Assembly (NCBI RefSeq): GCF_000327385.1
Contig: NW_008709540.1
Coordinates: forward strand, 169,671-233,670
DNA: 64,000 nt
Source: Lottia gigantea
Taxonomy: Eukaryota > Mollusca > Gastropoda > Lottiidae
Direction of reading: 5' to 3'
Shown: positions 13,352 to 24,541 of the stretch, piece by piece
Layout: the number at the start of each line of letters is the position of its first letter
Numbering within the stretch: the first letter of the stretch is position 1
Made by a program: the position numbers and the translations under genes
The notes under the pieces: generated by a model
The model's database searches: none
Told to the model about the DNA's origin: nothing
Seen by the model: the letters and a program-made list of their open reading frames with translations, nothing else

Positions 13352-13545
13352 GTTGCTGTTTCGCCCCCCTCCCCTTCCCGTAGAGCAATCGATTTGAAAC
13401 TTAGCAGAGAGGTAATTATATCCTGAATATTTCACAACAGTTCCGACGCTTCCGTCCATTTTAAATTAATTTGCTGTGAATATTCATGACACATATAAAT
13501 TCAAATCGATAGCTCTACGGGAAGGGGAGGGGGCGAAACAGCAAC
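13352..13545. mobile_element. 194-bp MITE with about 46-bp inverted ends
   Basis: Positions 13352-13398 and 13500-13545 are near-perfect reverse complements (GTTGCTGTTTCGCCCCCCTC... against ...GAGGGGGCGAAACAGCAAC). They enclose about 100 bp of non-coding sequence. The size and structure fit a miniature inverted-repeat transposable element. I could not define a target duplication, so the superfamily is open. Confidence 0.75.
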
Positions 13546-14523
13546 AGTGCCCGAAGACATACAATGCTCTCAAATCTTTTGTGAATATTAAAGAAATGGA
13601 TAGATTTGCAATCTCCATCCTTTTACACCAAATGTTACGAGATTCCTGTTTGGATAATTGAATGGTGACGTATGCTCTGTTTAGGGAGGTTATTAGTCTT
13701 TAATGACGAGAATATGAGATTGTTCAAGCACGGTGGAATATCGATAATATCTTCCGTTGCTAAAAGAAAAATGCAGAACAGTGCCCGATGATTCTATAAT
13801 ATTTAATAATACAAAAATATGAAGATCTCGTGGGTGAAGGTGAGTTATTGCCCTTGACAAGGTTAAGATATTTTATAGATATCCGATATAAAAAAAAACT
13901 GAACGAAGCTACTGAGTGTGGGCGTATTTTTATCTTGTCTTGTAAGCTATTTTTCTTATAAAGGTTGGGACATCTCACTTCTTGCAACTGAATGATCGAA
14001 GAATTTGATCCATTTTTTCTCTTTAGTCGAGATCAACTTTCAACATAAAGTCACTTTACTCCCTGTTGGAAAGAGCTGAAATTGAGAAAGTAAGATAAAT
14101 AGTATAATTCAAGGGGAATGAAAGAATGGTTTCTATTTTATAGGTCACTCTTATTTTATCAGCAGTTTTACCACGACTCAATCCACAAACGATTGGCCTA
14201 GAAGTATGTTTATATTTGTTTTTCATAGAGGTACTAGCTAAAATATATGACAAACATAATTATGATGTATATCCTTTTGTATTTGTCGGTACTCTGTAGG
14301 TATATATGTTTTCAAACAGAAACTGAAGGGAGTCACCAATTGATGTTAATCAAGATTGACATAAAACTGCACCAACAGTTCATTTAAAATTTTCGACAAA
14401 TTTAGTGATTTTCAACTGTTTTTTTAACATTTTCTTCTAGTAAAATCTACTGCAATGTTTTGTTGGGATTCCATGGACATTTTATGTGTTTATCAACTTA
14501 TTAATTTATAGTTTTAGCAAAAT

Positions 14524-15570
14524 ATGACGCCTATTGACGTTATCAATTTAATTCCTGACAATGGTTTCAGCAAGATGACAATAGATATGGAATTTAGAAA
14601 AGAATTGATATATGAAATTTTACCGGTTTGTTATTTGCCTCCACAGTATAAGGTTTAAGTGTAGTCGGAATGAAAATCCAAAATTGAAAATGCAGCATCT
14701 GTGCTCTGAAGTTGACCTTAGGCTAGTTCATATTGTGTGCAAGTTTCTTAAACTGAAGAAACAATTTGAGAGGTGTCTCTGAAATATCTTAATGCTTCCA
14801 GTTGTATCAAATAACTTCTGATCTGACTGATCACACATCATCATCTACAGCTAAACCTTTCATTATCACACTTTGAATTCCCGATTTTGTCATTGTTTTT
14901 ACTTTACTGAAATATTATATCTCGTTTATTTTGTTGTAGGAAAAGAGTAATACAATCAAAATGTACAGGAAAAAGTACAGTATCTTAAAATGTTTTAATA
15001 CCAAGAAAGCGTTAATCACTGATAATCTTTTACACCTGATTTTGTATTGCTATAAAAAAACGCTACCAGAAATCAGAGAATTAATGAAAATAGTGAAAGA
15101 TCTTTATAATTGTATTGGACAAGTAAGTACATCAAATCTTATATCATATATTAAACTTCTTTCAAGTCAACTTTGACTATGTTGACCTTAGGCCAGTTTA
15201 TATTGTGTGGAATTTTCTCAAAATATCAAAAACATTGTCATTTTATATGATGTTGAAACATTGTTTCTTATTGATGTCGTTGTAGGAAGTGACTAATATA
15301 TATGAAACGTTCCACATCAGAAATAATATTCATCATCTGCTCACGCTAGCTGTAGATATGAAGTAAGTAGACTTTTATCATCGACTGATAATGTTACATT
15401 TTTCTCCCATTTTAAATAACAAAACGAAATATTTTTTTAGGGAAAAGTACAATATACCAGAATATTTTAATGACATCAATAATAATATTCATTACCAGAA
15501 TTTATTTTCCCCAGATGAAAAGCTACCAAAATGCGGGGAATTGAACATAGTGAAAAACTGTAGTGAACAA
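14524..15570 (+). CDS. chain of four small exons, possible death-effector-like domain (hypothetical)
   Basis: Four exons have matching splice sites and phases. Exon 1, 14524-14625, has ATG just after an acceptor TTTTAG and codes MTPIDVINLIPDNGFSKM..., ending RKELIYEILP. Exon 2 is 14940-15122 (phase 0), exon 3 is 15286-15362 (ends phase 2), and exon 4 is 15441-15570 (ends phase 0). Donors of exons 2-4 are GTAAGT and that of exon 1 is GTTTGT. The joined frame stays open for 164 codons. The stretch ALITDNLLHLILYCYKKTLP in exon 2 followed by EIRELMKIV resembles the central helices of death-effector domains (glL..dNL..L...l....dLl..i), but this is pattern matching only. The ends of exons 2 and 4 resemble each other (LPEIRELMKIVK / LPKCGELNIVK), and the flanking introns share sequence, so the block seems internally duplicated. 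A further exon may begin at 16510. The chain runs straight into receptor copy 2, so it may be that gene's 5' end or a separate gene. Confidence 0.45.
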
Positions 15571-16085
15571 GTAAGTATTTTATATATTATATTTCTTTCA
15601 TGTTTTCCCAACGTCGCCCAATATACATTTAAGAATCGAGTGAGAAGTTGGCCAGTTCATATCTAAAAAGGCCGAATAATTTGTTTTTATTTGAAACCTT
15701 TAGAATATGTAGAAACAAATTTCTCTATATAACCTTTTTTTTGACTTAAATGCAAAAAACCCAAAAAGCACAACGAACAAAGTTAACGGCAGCCTTTAAA
15801 AAAAGTTTGACTGAAGTAACAGCTTGATTATTTAAGTTAAGTTTTCATAAATTTGAGCAACAAAAAAGGAAAACAAGAAAACTGGGAATTCCCCATTCAA
15901 TAAACATTTCATGTAATATAACACCCTGTTCACTATTCTGTTTTTTTTTTCAAACTTCAAAGTAAACAAATTAAAATACGACCAAACTTTCGTTCCGTTT
16001 TTTATTAGCGTTAATTTGAAATATAGGCATTCCAACTGAAAAGTTTAAATAAAAAATCATTTATAAAAACGGAACGAAGGTTTAT

Positions 16086-16490
16086 TTGATTAGATTGATA
16101 AGATTGATTAGATTGATTAGATTGATTATATTGATAAGACTGATTAGATTGATTAGATTGATTAGATTGATTAGATTGATTAGATTGATAAGATTGATTA
16201 GATTGATTAGATTGATAAGATTGATTAGATTGATAAGATTGATTAGATTGATGAGATTGATTAGATTGATTACATTGATGAGAGTGATTAGATTGATTAG
16301 ATTGATTAGATTGATAAGATTGATTAGATTGATTAGATTGATTAGATTGATTAGGTTGATTAGATTGATTAGATTGATTAGATTGGTAAGATTGATTAGA
16401 TTGATAAGATTGATTAGATTGATTAGATTGATAAGATTGATTAGATTGATAAGATTGATAAGATTGATAAGATTGATTAGATTGATAAGT
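16086..16490. repeat. 9-bp GATTAGATT array, about 45 units
   Basis: A simple array of GATTAGATT with scattered GATAAGATT and GATGAGATT variants. The matching position in pseudogene copy 1 (about 5485-5510) has only one unit-like motif. The array therefore expanded after the duplication. The long Arg-Leu-Ile open frame across it is a by-product. Confidence 0.95.
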
Positions 16491-16539
16491 ATATTTGTTT
16501 TAATTACAGGATACAGTTCAAAAAATTACTTTTAGTTTT

Positions 16540-16845
16540 TATAACAGTGATAGTGTGATTCTGCGATAGTGTGATTTTGTGATAGTGTGATTCTGTGATA
16601 ATGTGCTTCTGTGATAGTGTGATTCTGTAATAGTGTGATAGTGTGATTCTGTGATAGTGTCAAAGGTGATGATAGTGTGATTCTGTGATAGTGTAGAAGA
16701 TGATGATAGTGTGATGATAGTGTGATTCTGTGATAGTGTCGAAGGTGATGATAGTGTGATGATAGTGTGATGATAGTGTCGAAGGTGATGATAGTGTGAT
16801 GATGGTGTGATAGTGTGATAGTGTCGAGAGTGATGATCAGTAAAT
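16540..16845. repeat. GTGATAGTGTGATTCT tandem array
   Basis: Short degenerate units built from GTGATAGTGTGATTCT and GATGATAGTGTG. They start inside or just after a putative exon that begins at 16510 after a TTACAG acceptor. Pseudogene copy 1 has a much shorter version at 5575-5650. The array destroys any clear donor site for that exon, which is why I leave its end undefined. Confidence 0.85.
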
Positions 16846-16954
16846 CATAACAGAAAGCTGTGGAATCTAAGGTAAATTGAACAAACCTCAATTCAACCAG
16901 TAAATTTGTTCAATCCAGACACAAGGCTAGAAACTGCATTCAACTCTGTTTCAG

Positions 16955-19900
16955 ATGTATTCCCCGGTGTCAGAAATACAAGTTGAAGAGTCTGAGAAAA
17001 CCCCAAGATCTGGTGTACTACAGACTGAACCAGCATATAGGCCTCAGATTGGTAGAAGCAGAAAAGAATACGCCGCTATCATGACAATTTGTTCATCTAC
17101 GTCATTGTGGGTTAGATTGTGGAAGTTGATAATTGTAATATTATTTATCATACCACTCATTCAATGTAAGTCAATGTAATTAATACCAAAACAAGCATCC
17201 CAAATTGGCTACATGATAATGTGACCTATTTACTTCAAAACTTAAGTTGCTATTAACAAAAAAAGGCCAAGTGGCTATATTAACAATAAAAGCTAAGTGG
17301 CTTTATTAACAATAAAAGCTAGGTGGCTATATTAAAAATACAAGGTAAGTGGCTTTATTAACAATAAATGCTAAGTGGCTATATTAACAATAAAAACTAA
17401 GTGGCTATATTAACAATAAAAGCTACTGATCAAACAGAACGACACCAAGACTTTGGTCTAATTTTGATTAAACTGATAACAAACATAACCGATGTAAATA
17501 TCCCAAAGCACGTTTTAAGTAGCAAAAGTGAAATATGTACAGGGTGTATGTAAATAAGACCCCTTGAGGGTCTTGATCATTTAAAATCTCAACAAATAAC
17601 TTCTGCTTTTCAGTTTATTTTGCAGTTTGCTGAAGTAAAAATTAGTTCAGTTTTTAACCGTGTCTATTTCATTTAATATGTCGGGGAGGGGGACTCTAAT
17701 TTCGAAACAGTCCGTAGTTTATAATATATTAAACATGGGTGTTAAGTTTGCACCAGGTAATATCAGTCATAAAACTGAACTAAATAAAATGAGTTAGTTT
17801 ATAATATATTAAATACAGGTGCTACGTTTGGACCTGATGACAGTTATACCTGTCACTGTTTTAATGATGAACCATGTCATAAAGAAACTGGGAGATGCAG
17901 TGAAGGTTGTGCTACTGGATGGTCTGGTGCGTCCTGTCAGAAAGGTAAACTTTGGGTAGCATTTTGAAGGTTACCACCAAAATCTAGACATGTCCACTAT
18001 TGAGATAAAACATCTCAAAATTAACTTCCTCTTTTTTAGCCGATGTCTAGTAATATCAGATAATATTAACGCTTTGTATCCTTCAAACTTTAAACACAAA
18101 TCGATGATTTCAATATTAGCAACTTAACATTTACAAAATTTGTAAGTAAAGCTAACATGTTAAATAAATAACACGGTTTAAATTCCTTTACCATCCCTTT
18201 AATAATGATATAAATAATTTATAGAGAATGTAGCTTTAAATAAATCACCAAGTCAGGTTGAGACTAACAGAACAAAGAGAGAATCTGGTGATAAAACTAC
18301 TAATAAACCTGACAAATGTTATAACTATAGTAAAACTGGTAAATGGTTGGGAATAGATCTAGAAGAAGATTATCCTATTAAACACATCATCATCCAACGT
18401 AAGATTAAAGTTTTTCACTAACAATGTCCAAAATTTACAAACTATACTAGTCTCAGTCTCTATCGCATCTTTCAAAATTCACTAAATTCTCAAATCCGTT
18501 TAGGATAATGCCAAAGCACATGATACAAAGAAATATCATAGACCTTAACCTGAATAAAACCTGGACGTTTTGCTCCTGGTCAAGGTCTTGTATCAAATAT
18601 ACAGGTCTAAGTTGGTACACATCTTTAATTTAGAAATGAAAAAGGGAACTTACCCATTATTACAACATGATTGTAATTGTTATTTTGTTTTTCTCTTTCA
18701 GCGGAAAAGGGTGAGTAGAGAAATATTATTATTAACAATGGTAATTCACTTTGATAATCAAATATATATAACATCCCTAAAAATAGTCAAATATCAGTGA
18801 TATATAATTAACATGTTGTAAGATTTCTGTTATTGGTGTTATTTTTCAAATCTTGTTTTCAGATTTAGCATCAGTGAATGGAATTTTACTACATGTTACT
18901 AAAGAGAATGGAGAACCAGAACTATGTTATAAAGAAGGTCTGAGTTCGACGCCACCATTTGTTAAAAATATAGAGTGTAGTCATGTTATATATGGTCGTT
19001 ATGTTAATATCAGTAATGATCGTATCAGTCATAATGGAAGATATTTAACATTATGTGAAGTGGAGATATATGGTTAGACTTTATTCATTTTCATTAAATG
19101 TATAAAATGTAGTCGAATGAACTCGGGGTAATCTTTCCATCGCAAGAGACGGTACTCTAGTGGTCTGACGTGAGCAAAATTCTCAATTTCTACATCTGTC
19201 ATTTCTTAATATCTCTTCATTTCAGTTTGTTCTGTAGGAACGTTTGGTTCAGATTGTAACAACTTCTGTCATTGTTTAAATAATGAAAGATGTTCAGAGA
19301 CTGGTGAATGTCCTAATGGTTGTTCTGATGGATGGACAGGAACAACTTGTAGTCAAAGTAAAGTTATGTTTTGTTATTTTTCTACATACCGTGTTTATCA
19401 AATTTTAACACATATTACAGACTTGATATGATATAACACAGTAAAACTTTAATTTTGTCTCAATTTGTATTCACATTAATATTCTAGAAAGCATTCTGTG
19501 GTTCCTGTCATCATACAATTATTTGAAGATACATGACGTTACTGTGCTATGAACTGCTAATAGTATCTTAGGCCTAGGTTTAGTGCAATTGCTAGACTCA
19601 CAGATATCTGACTGGAAATTTAGCTTAGATGCTATAAGGGTCTCTCATAAATATAAGCAGTTTATAAAATCTTGTTACCTTTCCTTTAACACGTATATCT
19701 TCTCTGTTTGTACCATTTATCCATAAATTCTTTCGCTTAACATTTCTAGTGTGTGATAATGGTACATACGGTGCTGGATGTTTAAAACTATGTTCAGATA
19801 GAAATTGTTTAATAGAAACATCACCATGTCATCATATCTATGGTAGCTGTCAAGGTGGTTGTACAGAAGGTTTTTATGGTGAAGTTTGTGATATGAAATG

Positions 19901-21934
19901 TTCAGATAGAAAATGTAAAGATAGTAATTTACAATGTGAGAGTAAAACAGGAGAATGTATTGATGGATGTCAACCAGGATACCAGTCACTAGATTGTATA
20001 CAAGGTACAATATTAGATTTATGGTAATCGATGATGGAAAATGCTGGCACGACAGCTATTATTGAGTTTTAGAATTTCGGATCTCTGTATTTTTGTTAAT
20101 GTCCTAGACTAGGTTGATTTTTGAAGATTTACTGATAAATTAATGAACAGTATTTGGCCCAACTTCACTACAGTATATCAAAAACACAAGACAATATTAT
20201 GGAATATAACTGCATCTGATGACGACACGTGTATATTGTGTTGAAACGTAATGTGCCTAACCTTATTAAAGAAGTGTGTTATATTCCATAATATTGTCTT
20301 GTGTTTTGTTATATGTGCTCCTCGCTTCTATATGTCGTTCAAATCTTCCACCATGCACAGTAGCTCAAAATTGGTTTAACCAGCATTGAAGACTACAATT
20401 TTGTTTATAGTTTGATGAAAATAGGTCTGTATTTTGTAGTAGGATCTCTAATGATTTAACAATATTCTGATGACAATTTGACTTCAATAAACCAAAGGTT
20501 TGAGTTTGAGAACGTAAGTGGTATAGCTTTAAGTCTGTTCACGAAGTTCATAAAAATTTGACTCATGATAAGATTATAAATTCCAATATTTCCCAAGAAA
20601 GATATTTAATCATATGCTAATGACCAATGGAGCACAAGATTAGAATGGATTACTGCTCTATTCATACTAAAACATGAATCGAATGAAACTGGCACCTTAA
20701 TTGGTCCAGAAATAAATATACATTTCATTATCTATGAGTCAATGTCTGAAAATATCTTATGTACCAAATATGGGACTCTAAGCGTACATGGGTTACATTT
20801 ATTGATATTTTCTTTCTGTAGAATGTGATAAAGGAACATATGGACAAGACTGTTTGTTAAATTGTTCATCAAGATTCTGTAAACTAGAAACAGAGTGTAA
20901 TAATATAGATGGAGCTTGTAACTGTTCAGATGGATACCAAGGAATAGATTGTACATTAATTGTACGAGAAGATAACACAGGTTAGAAAATATCTGCAACT
21001 GAAATTTTGTCATCATTTGTTGGTCATTTTAGGGCATTCAATATTTTACTTGGAAATCAATTGGATTTCTTTTCGCAATGATTTACAAGTTAGTAATCTA
21101 TTCGCACCAAGTTTTTAAATCCTAATTTAGTTACAATTGACCAATGCTTGCTTCTGTTCCCATTACTGATTTCTGCTAAATGCAGACATCACAGGTAAAT
21201 ATGTTAGTTTTATAATAAATTAGAACATAAACTATAAATGTTTTGGATGTTTATAACAATATTTTCATTCTTTAGATTGTTTTATCAACAAAGTATGTAT
21301 TTCTACAGATTGTTTCAGACTGATATAACTAGTCTATTATACTTCAGGATTGAGATAAGATGATTGTGACACAGTCTACTCTACATTATTATCTCGGTAT
21401 CCTAGTTGTAGCTTTGCAACCAGCTTTCCAGCTTTAGACTCAAACAAAACTTCGGATTCATGTTTAAATTACTCATTTCCAAGCCTTACTATACTTCTAT
21501 ATCGTGTCTGTTTGATTCCAACTTGCAGGTAGTTCGACCATTGGGAAGATTGTAGGAAGTGTTGTATTCATTATTGTAGCTGTAGCACTCGTAGTTCTGT
21601 TCGTTTTAAGACGAAGGTAAGGCTTGTATAATATCTGCTGATTGAGACTTGACTGCTGTTGAGACACTTGTTTCCATCAGTCTTCTCGGTGTGTTAACTT
21701 AGTTCCTCCCTTTGGCGTGTCCAGAAACAAGTTAATTAGAGTATACATTGCTTTTACAATAAAACAGAAAGGCATGTCATTCATTTGTATTATTTCTACT
21801 GAGAAAATATTCTTTGTGTTAAATTTAGGTCCCAATCAATGAAGAACGAACAACAAGAAGTAACAACCATTGAGTCACTAGTTACTCTATCATCCAGAAA
21901 CAACCAAGATTATCATTCTGGTCTCATTCCTTGA
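16955..21934 (+). CDS. EGF-F5/8C (fucolectin-like) single-pass membrane receptor, copy 2
   Basis: Eleven exons are proposed: 16955-17165, 17819-17944, 18225-18398, 18702-18710, 18863-19072, 19226-19357, 19750-20004, 20822-20980, 21186-21194 (optional), 21529-21616 and 21829-21934. All have GT-AG ends, and phase 1 is kept throughout until the tail exon. Total length is 492 residues (489 without the optional exon). Order: a 50-residue N-terminal stretch and a hydrophobic segment (KLIIVILFIIPLIQC), one EGF-like module, an F5/8C/FTP-type lectin-like domain (starts NVALNKSP, contains WLGIDL, ends LTLCEVEIYG), four more EGF-like modules of the MEGF/scavenger-receptor-F type, a membrane helix (GSVVFIIVAVALVVLFVL) and a 35-residue tail. 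The first exon follows an acceptor-like TTTCAG, so it may have upstream exons. If translation starts at the internal Met before TICSS, the hydrophobic part is an ordinary signal peptide. Likely a cell-surface recognition receptor; the ligand is unknown. Confidence 0.85.
17270..17425. repeat. short 26-bp minisatellite in intron 1
   Basis: About six units of the AAGCTAAGTGGCTATATTAAC-type repeat, homologous to the large array at 5830-7030 in the pseudogene copy. Confidence 0.9.
18702..18710 (+). other. 9-nt microexon inside the lectin domain
   Basis: The sequence CGGAAAAGG lies between CTCTTTCAG and GTGAGTAG. Joined in phase 1 to its neighbours it adds Pro-Glu-Lys-Gly between IIIQ and DLASVNG. 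The pseudogene copy has CTATGATGG (7260-7268) and copy 3 has CTAATAGGG (63270-63278, minus strand). All have the same length, phase and flanking splice sites. Skipping it would keep the frame (9 nt), so it could be alternatively spliced. Confidence 0.75.
20181..20307. repeat. foldback element with 30-bp perfect arms
   Basis: Positions 20181-20210 (AAAACACAAGACAATATTAT...) and 20278-20307 are exact reverse complements, separated by 67 bp. The loop contains CTGATGA (20216-20222) and GAAAC (20243-20247) around a short hairpin, which recalls a hammerhead-ribozyme core. It sits in the intron between the double-EGF and last EGF exons of copy 2 and is absent from the short matching intron of copy 3 (61711-61938). 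It is probably a mobile insertion. Confidence 0.8.
21186..21194 (+). other. possible second 9-nt microexon
   Basis: ACATCACAG lies between TGCAG and GTAAAT. In phase 1 it would add Asp-Ile-Thr-Gly between the last EGF exon (ending REDNTG) and the membrane exon. The frame is kept with or without it. Support is splice signals and phase only, and copy 3 shows no clear equivalent. Confidence 0.4.
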
Positions 21935-22560
21935 GAAGATCTGATTTCTGAACTTAAAACTTAAGAGTTCTCTACAAAAATATATTCAAGATGTTTCAAA
22001 TTATATTAAAGATGTTTTATCTTTTAAACTGAATCGGTCTTAGAGACAATTATCTCCCCTGAACAGAGTTGTTCACCCACCAACACGGAACGTGAGCATA
22101 ACAGCAAAAATTATGATTCAATTCAATTAAGATTTTTATATATCAATAAGACGTATTACTAGGGTAAATATCTATTTTAATTCAGTTGTGATGACTCACA
22201 CATCTATAACACTTTCTGTCCCGAGAAAGAATTATGTAATATAGATAAGGTATTGTATTTAAAGATGGGTTTTCTTATTTTTAGTGTCAAATTAAGCAAA
22301 CTATTTGATCAATTGGTGTTTTGAATGATCATGTATTCTTAATTATATAATTATGTTCTGGCATATAATTAAGAGTTTTAACCAATCATTAATGCATGGA
22401 CAGTCTGAATAAACAAAAAAGCCTTTTTGACCTTTCTTGATTGGTCACTCATTGGAATTCCGCTCGTAATTCTCTTCTATTTTAGCTAATTATGAATTAA
22501 TTATGGACATTTGAGACAAACGGGTATTTTTCCAAGTCATTAGAACACCTCTACTTTCTA
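21935..22560 (+). other. 3' flank shared with the pseudogene copy
   Basis: After the stop codon this stretch is homologous to about 7915-9140, except that roughly 530 bp of the latter (about 8165-8700) are missing here. It marks the right limit of the duplicated segment. It probably includes the 3' untranslated region; I found no other gene. Confidence 0.6.
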
Positions 22561-22785
22561 TTCATATAAGTATTAGCATTTTCATAAATGAAAATAAGGG
22601 AACCCATCTTTAAAGTTAGTAAGTTAGTTAGTTAGTTAATGTAACCACTTTTAGATAATATTTTTATACATATGTTATATTTTTACTTATCATGAAGCGA
22701 CCTTAAGATGTTCGAAATTTAATTTAGATGTTTGAAATTTAATTTAGATGTTCGAAATTAAATTTTAAATTAAAATTTATGTTTA

Positions 22786-24415
22786 TTGTTATATTATATT
22801 ATAATATTTAGAGATAACAGTAGAGATAACAGTATAACACATAGCTCGTATACCAAATGGAACTGTGCAAAAAAAGATATCTTCACTAACTTAGTTAATA
22901 CAAATGTCGATATTATACAAAATATAATATTAAATTTAAGTAACATATCAAGTACCCAAAATAAGGATACTATACGTCAAAAAATAAATAAGTCTGTTGA
23001 ACAAATATGCAATTTATTTACAAATTCAGCGATAACTGCTTTTGGGTTAACAAAAATAAAAGGAAAAACCAAATATAAAAAAAATAAAATGGAAAATAAA
23101 CCCTGGTTTAATAAAAATTGTAAGCTATACAGAACAAAATTCCATAACGCAATGAAAAAATATTCAAAACATAAAAATATTAACAATAAAGATAGCATGA
23201 AAATAGCAAGTAAAGAGTATAATACTAGTCTTAATGCAGCATTCAACACCTTTCAATTTAATGCTGGAAACGAAATAAGAATAAAATCAAGTTATGATCC
23301 CAAATCGTTTTGGAAACTACTTGATAGTATTTGTGGAAACACTAAAAATAATAAAGCCGATATCAAAATAGATGAATTGTATGATTATTTTAAACAATTG
23401 AACAGCTCTGATCAGATAGATGAACACTTTGATACTTCACTTGACTGTGAAAATAACTTCGGTGACATTCTTAATTCACCAATAACTGACTCAGAAATAA
23501 CGGAAGCTATAATTAATATTAAATCTAATAAAGCTTGTGGCATCGACAACATATACAATGAATACATAAAATCACATGTCTCCAATTATACAACATTCTT
23601 TTTAATACGGTACTTGACACAGCGATATTACCAGAAGTCGGGTCAATCGGAACTATGCGACCAATTTACAAACACAGGGGTGACCCGAAAAATCCAGATA
23701 ACTACCGAGCCATTACTTTAATTTCCTGTTTGGGCAAGGTCTTTAACTCTATTTTAAACAAAAGATTGAATGATCTCGCTGAAGAAACAAATTTAATATC
23801 TGACTGTCAAGCAGGTTTTCGGAAAGGATATTCCACAACCGATAACATGTTTGTCTTACAATCCTAATAAATATATATCTAGCATTTGGGAAGAAACTGT
23901 ATTGTGTTTTTGTAGATTTAAAAAAAGCATTCGACACTGTGTGGCGAACAGGACTCTGGCAGAAATTACTAAAGTGTAATATTCGTGGTAAAATATTCAA
24001 TGTTATTTATAACCTATATTATGACACTAAATCGTGCGTCAAAATTGGCGATGATATATCTGGATACTTTTCATGTAACACTGGCGTACGCCAGGGAGAA
24101 AACTTATCACCATTTTTATTTGCTATCTTTCTAAATGACATTGAAGACTTTTTCACAAACAATGACGTCCGAGAACTCCATCATATTAATTCATTAAACA
24201 TAACTAACATTGGTTTATATCTTCGATTATTTTTATTGTTATATGCGGATGACACTGTTATTTTGTCTGAAACGGTAAATGATGTGCAAAAATCTTTAGA
24301 CAGCCTTGAACTTTACTGTAAAACGTGGAAATTACATATCAATTTAGACAAGACTAAGGTTGTTATTTTCTCCAAAGAAAAAATTAAAAATTACAGCACA
24401 ACTAGACCATTCTAG
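22786..24415 (+). mobile_element. LINE fragment, reverse transcriptase region
   Basis: The fragment codes part of a non-LTR reverse transcriptase. Present are an N-terminal region with SDSEITEAI-like and NKACGIDNI blocks, PIYKHRGDPKNPDNYRAITL, CQAGFRKGYSTTDN, LKKAFDTVW, TGVRQGENLSPFLF and the catalytic YADDTVIL. The reading frame shifts once between the CGIDNI block (frame ending 23721) and the RAITL block (from 23655) and meets a stop at 23865-23867 before resuming. The endonuclease domain is missing on the 5' side. The coding homology ends soon after TKVVIFSKE on the 3' side, so it is truncated at both ends. No poly-A tail is seen. The clade is not assigned; the style is of L2/CR1/RTE-like elements. 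It ends about 130 bp from the tail exon of CUB receptor 1. Confidence 0.9.
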
Positions 24416-24541
24416 ACCAGATTTACAAAGCCACTATTTCTGGACTTACGTTTGATATCCAAATCACAATTTCAATCACAAATTAATTTGGGGAATCAAA
24501 AAAAGCTCCGGCCACAAGATCTAATTATGTTTATTATTTGA

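Larger units (their letters stand above)
9141..14517. other. gene-free stretch with relic repeats
   Basis: No exon with a known signature was found. It holds a copy of a dispersed foldback family (about 9990-10125, with a related fragment at 12075-12170). A fragment at about 9880-9960 shares the motif CATAACTAGGTTAGAAAT with the small hAT-like element at 63367-63482. A 194-bp foldback element lies at 13352-13545. Short open frames in this stretch have no composition or motif suggesting genes. Confidence 0.5.

Noticed and set aside
16086-16535. 149-codon Arg-Leu-Ile repeat frame
   Set aside because: It reads through the GATTAGATT simple repeat, which is absent from the duplicate segment.
17705-17760. 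Second copy of the first EGF exon start (GTGTTAAGTTTGCACC)
   Set aside because: Only the acceptor region and about seven codons are duplicated, without a proper AG; it is a short intronic duplication rather than an exon.
19717-20010. Minus-strand frame opposite the double-EGF exon (and its mirror at 61942-62226)
   Set aside because: It is the antisense shadow of a strongly supported Cys-rich exon; no signature of its own.
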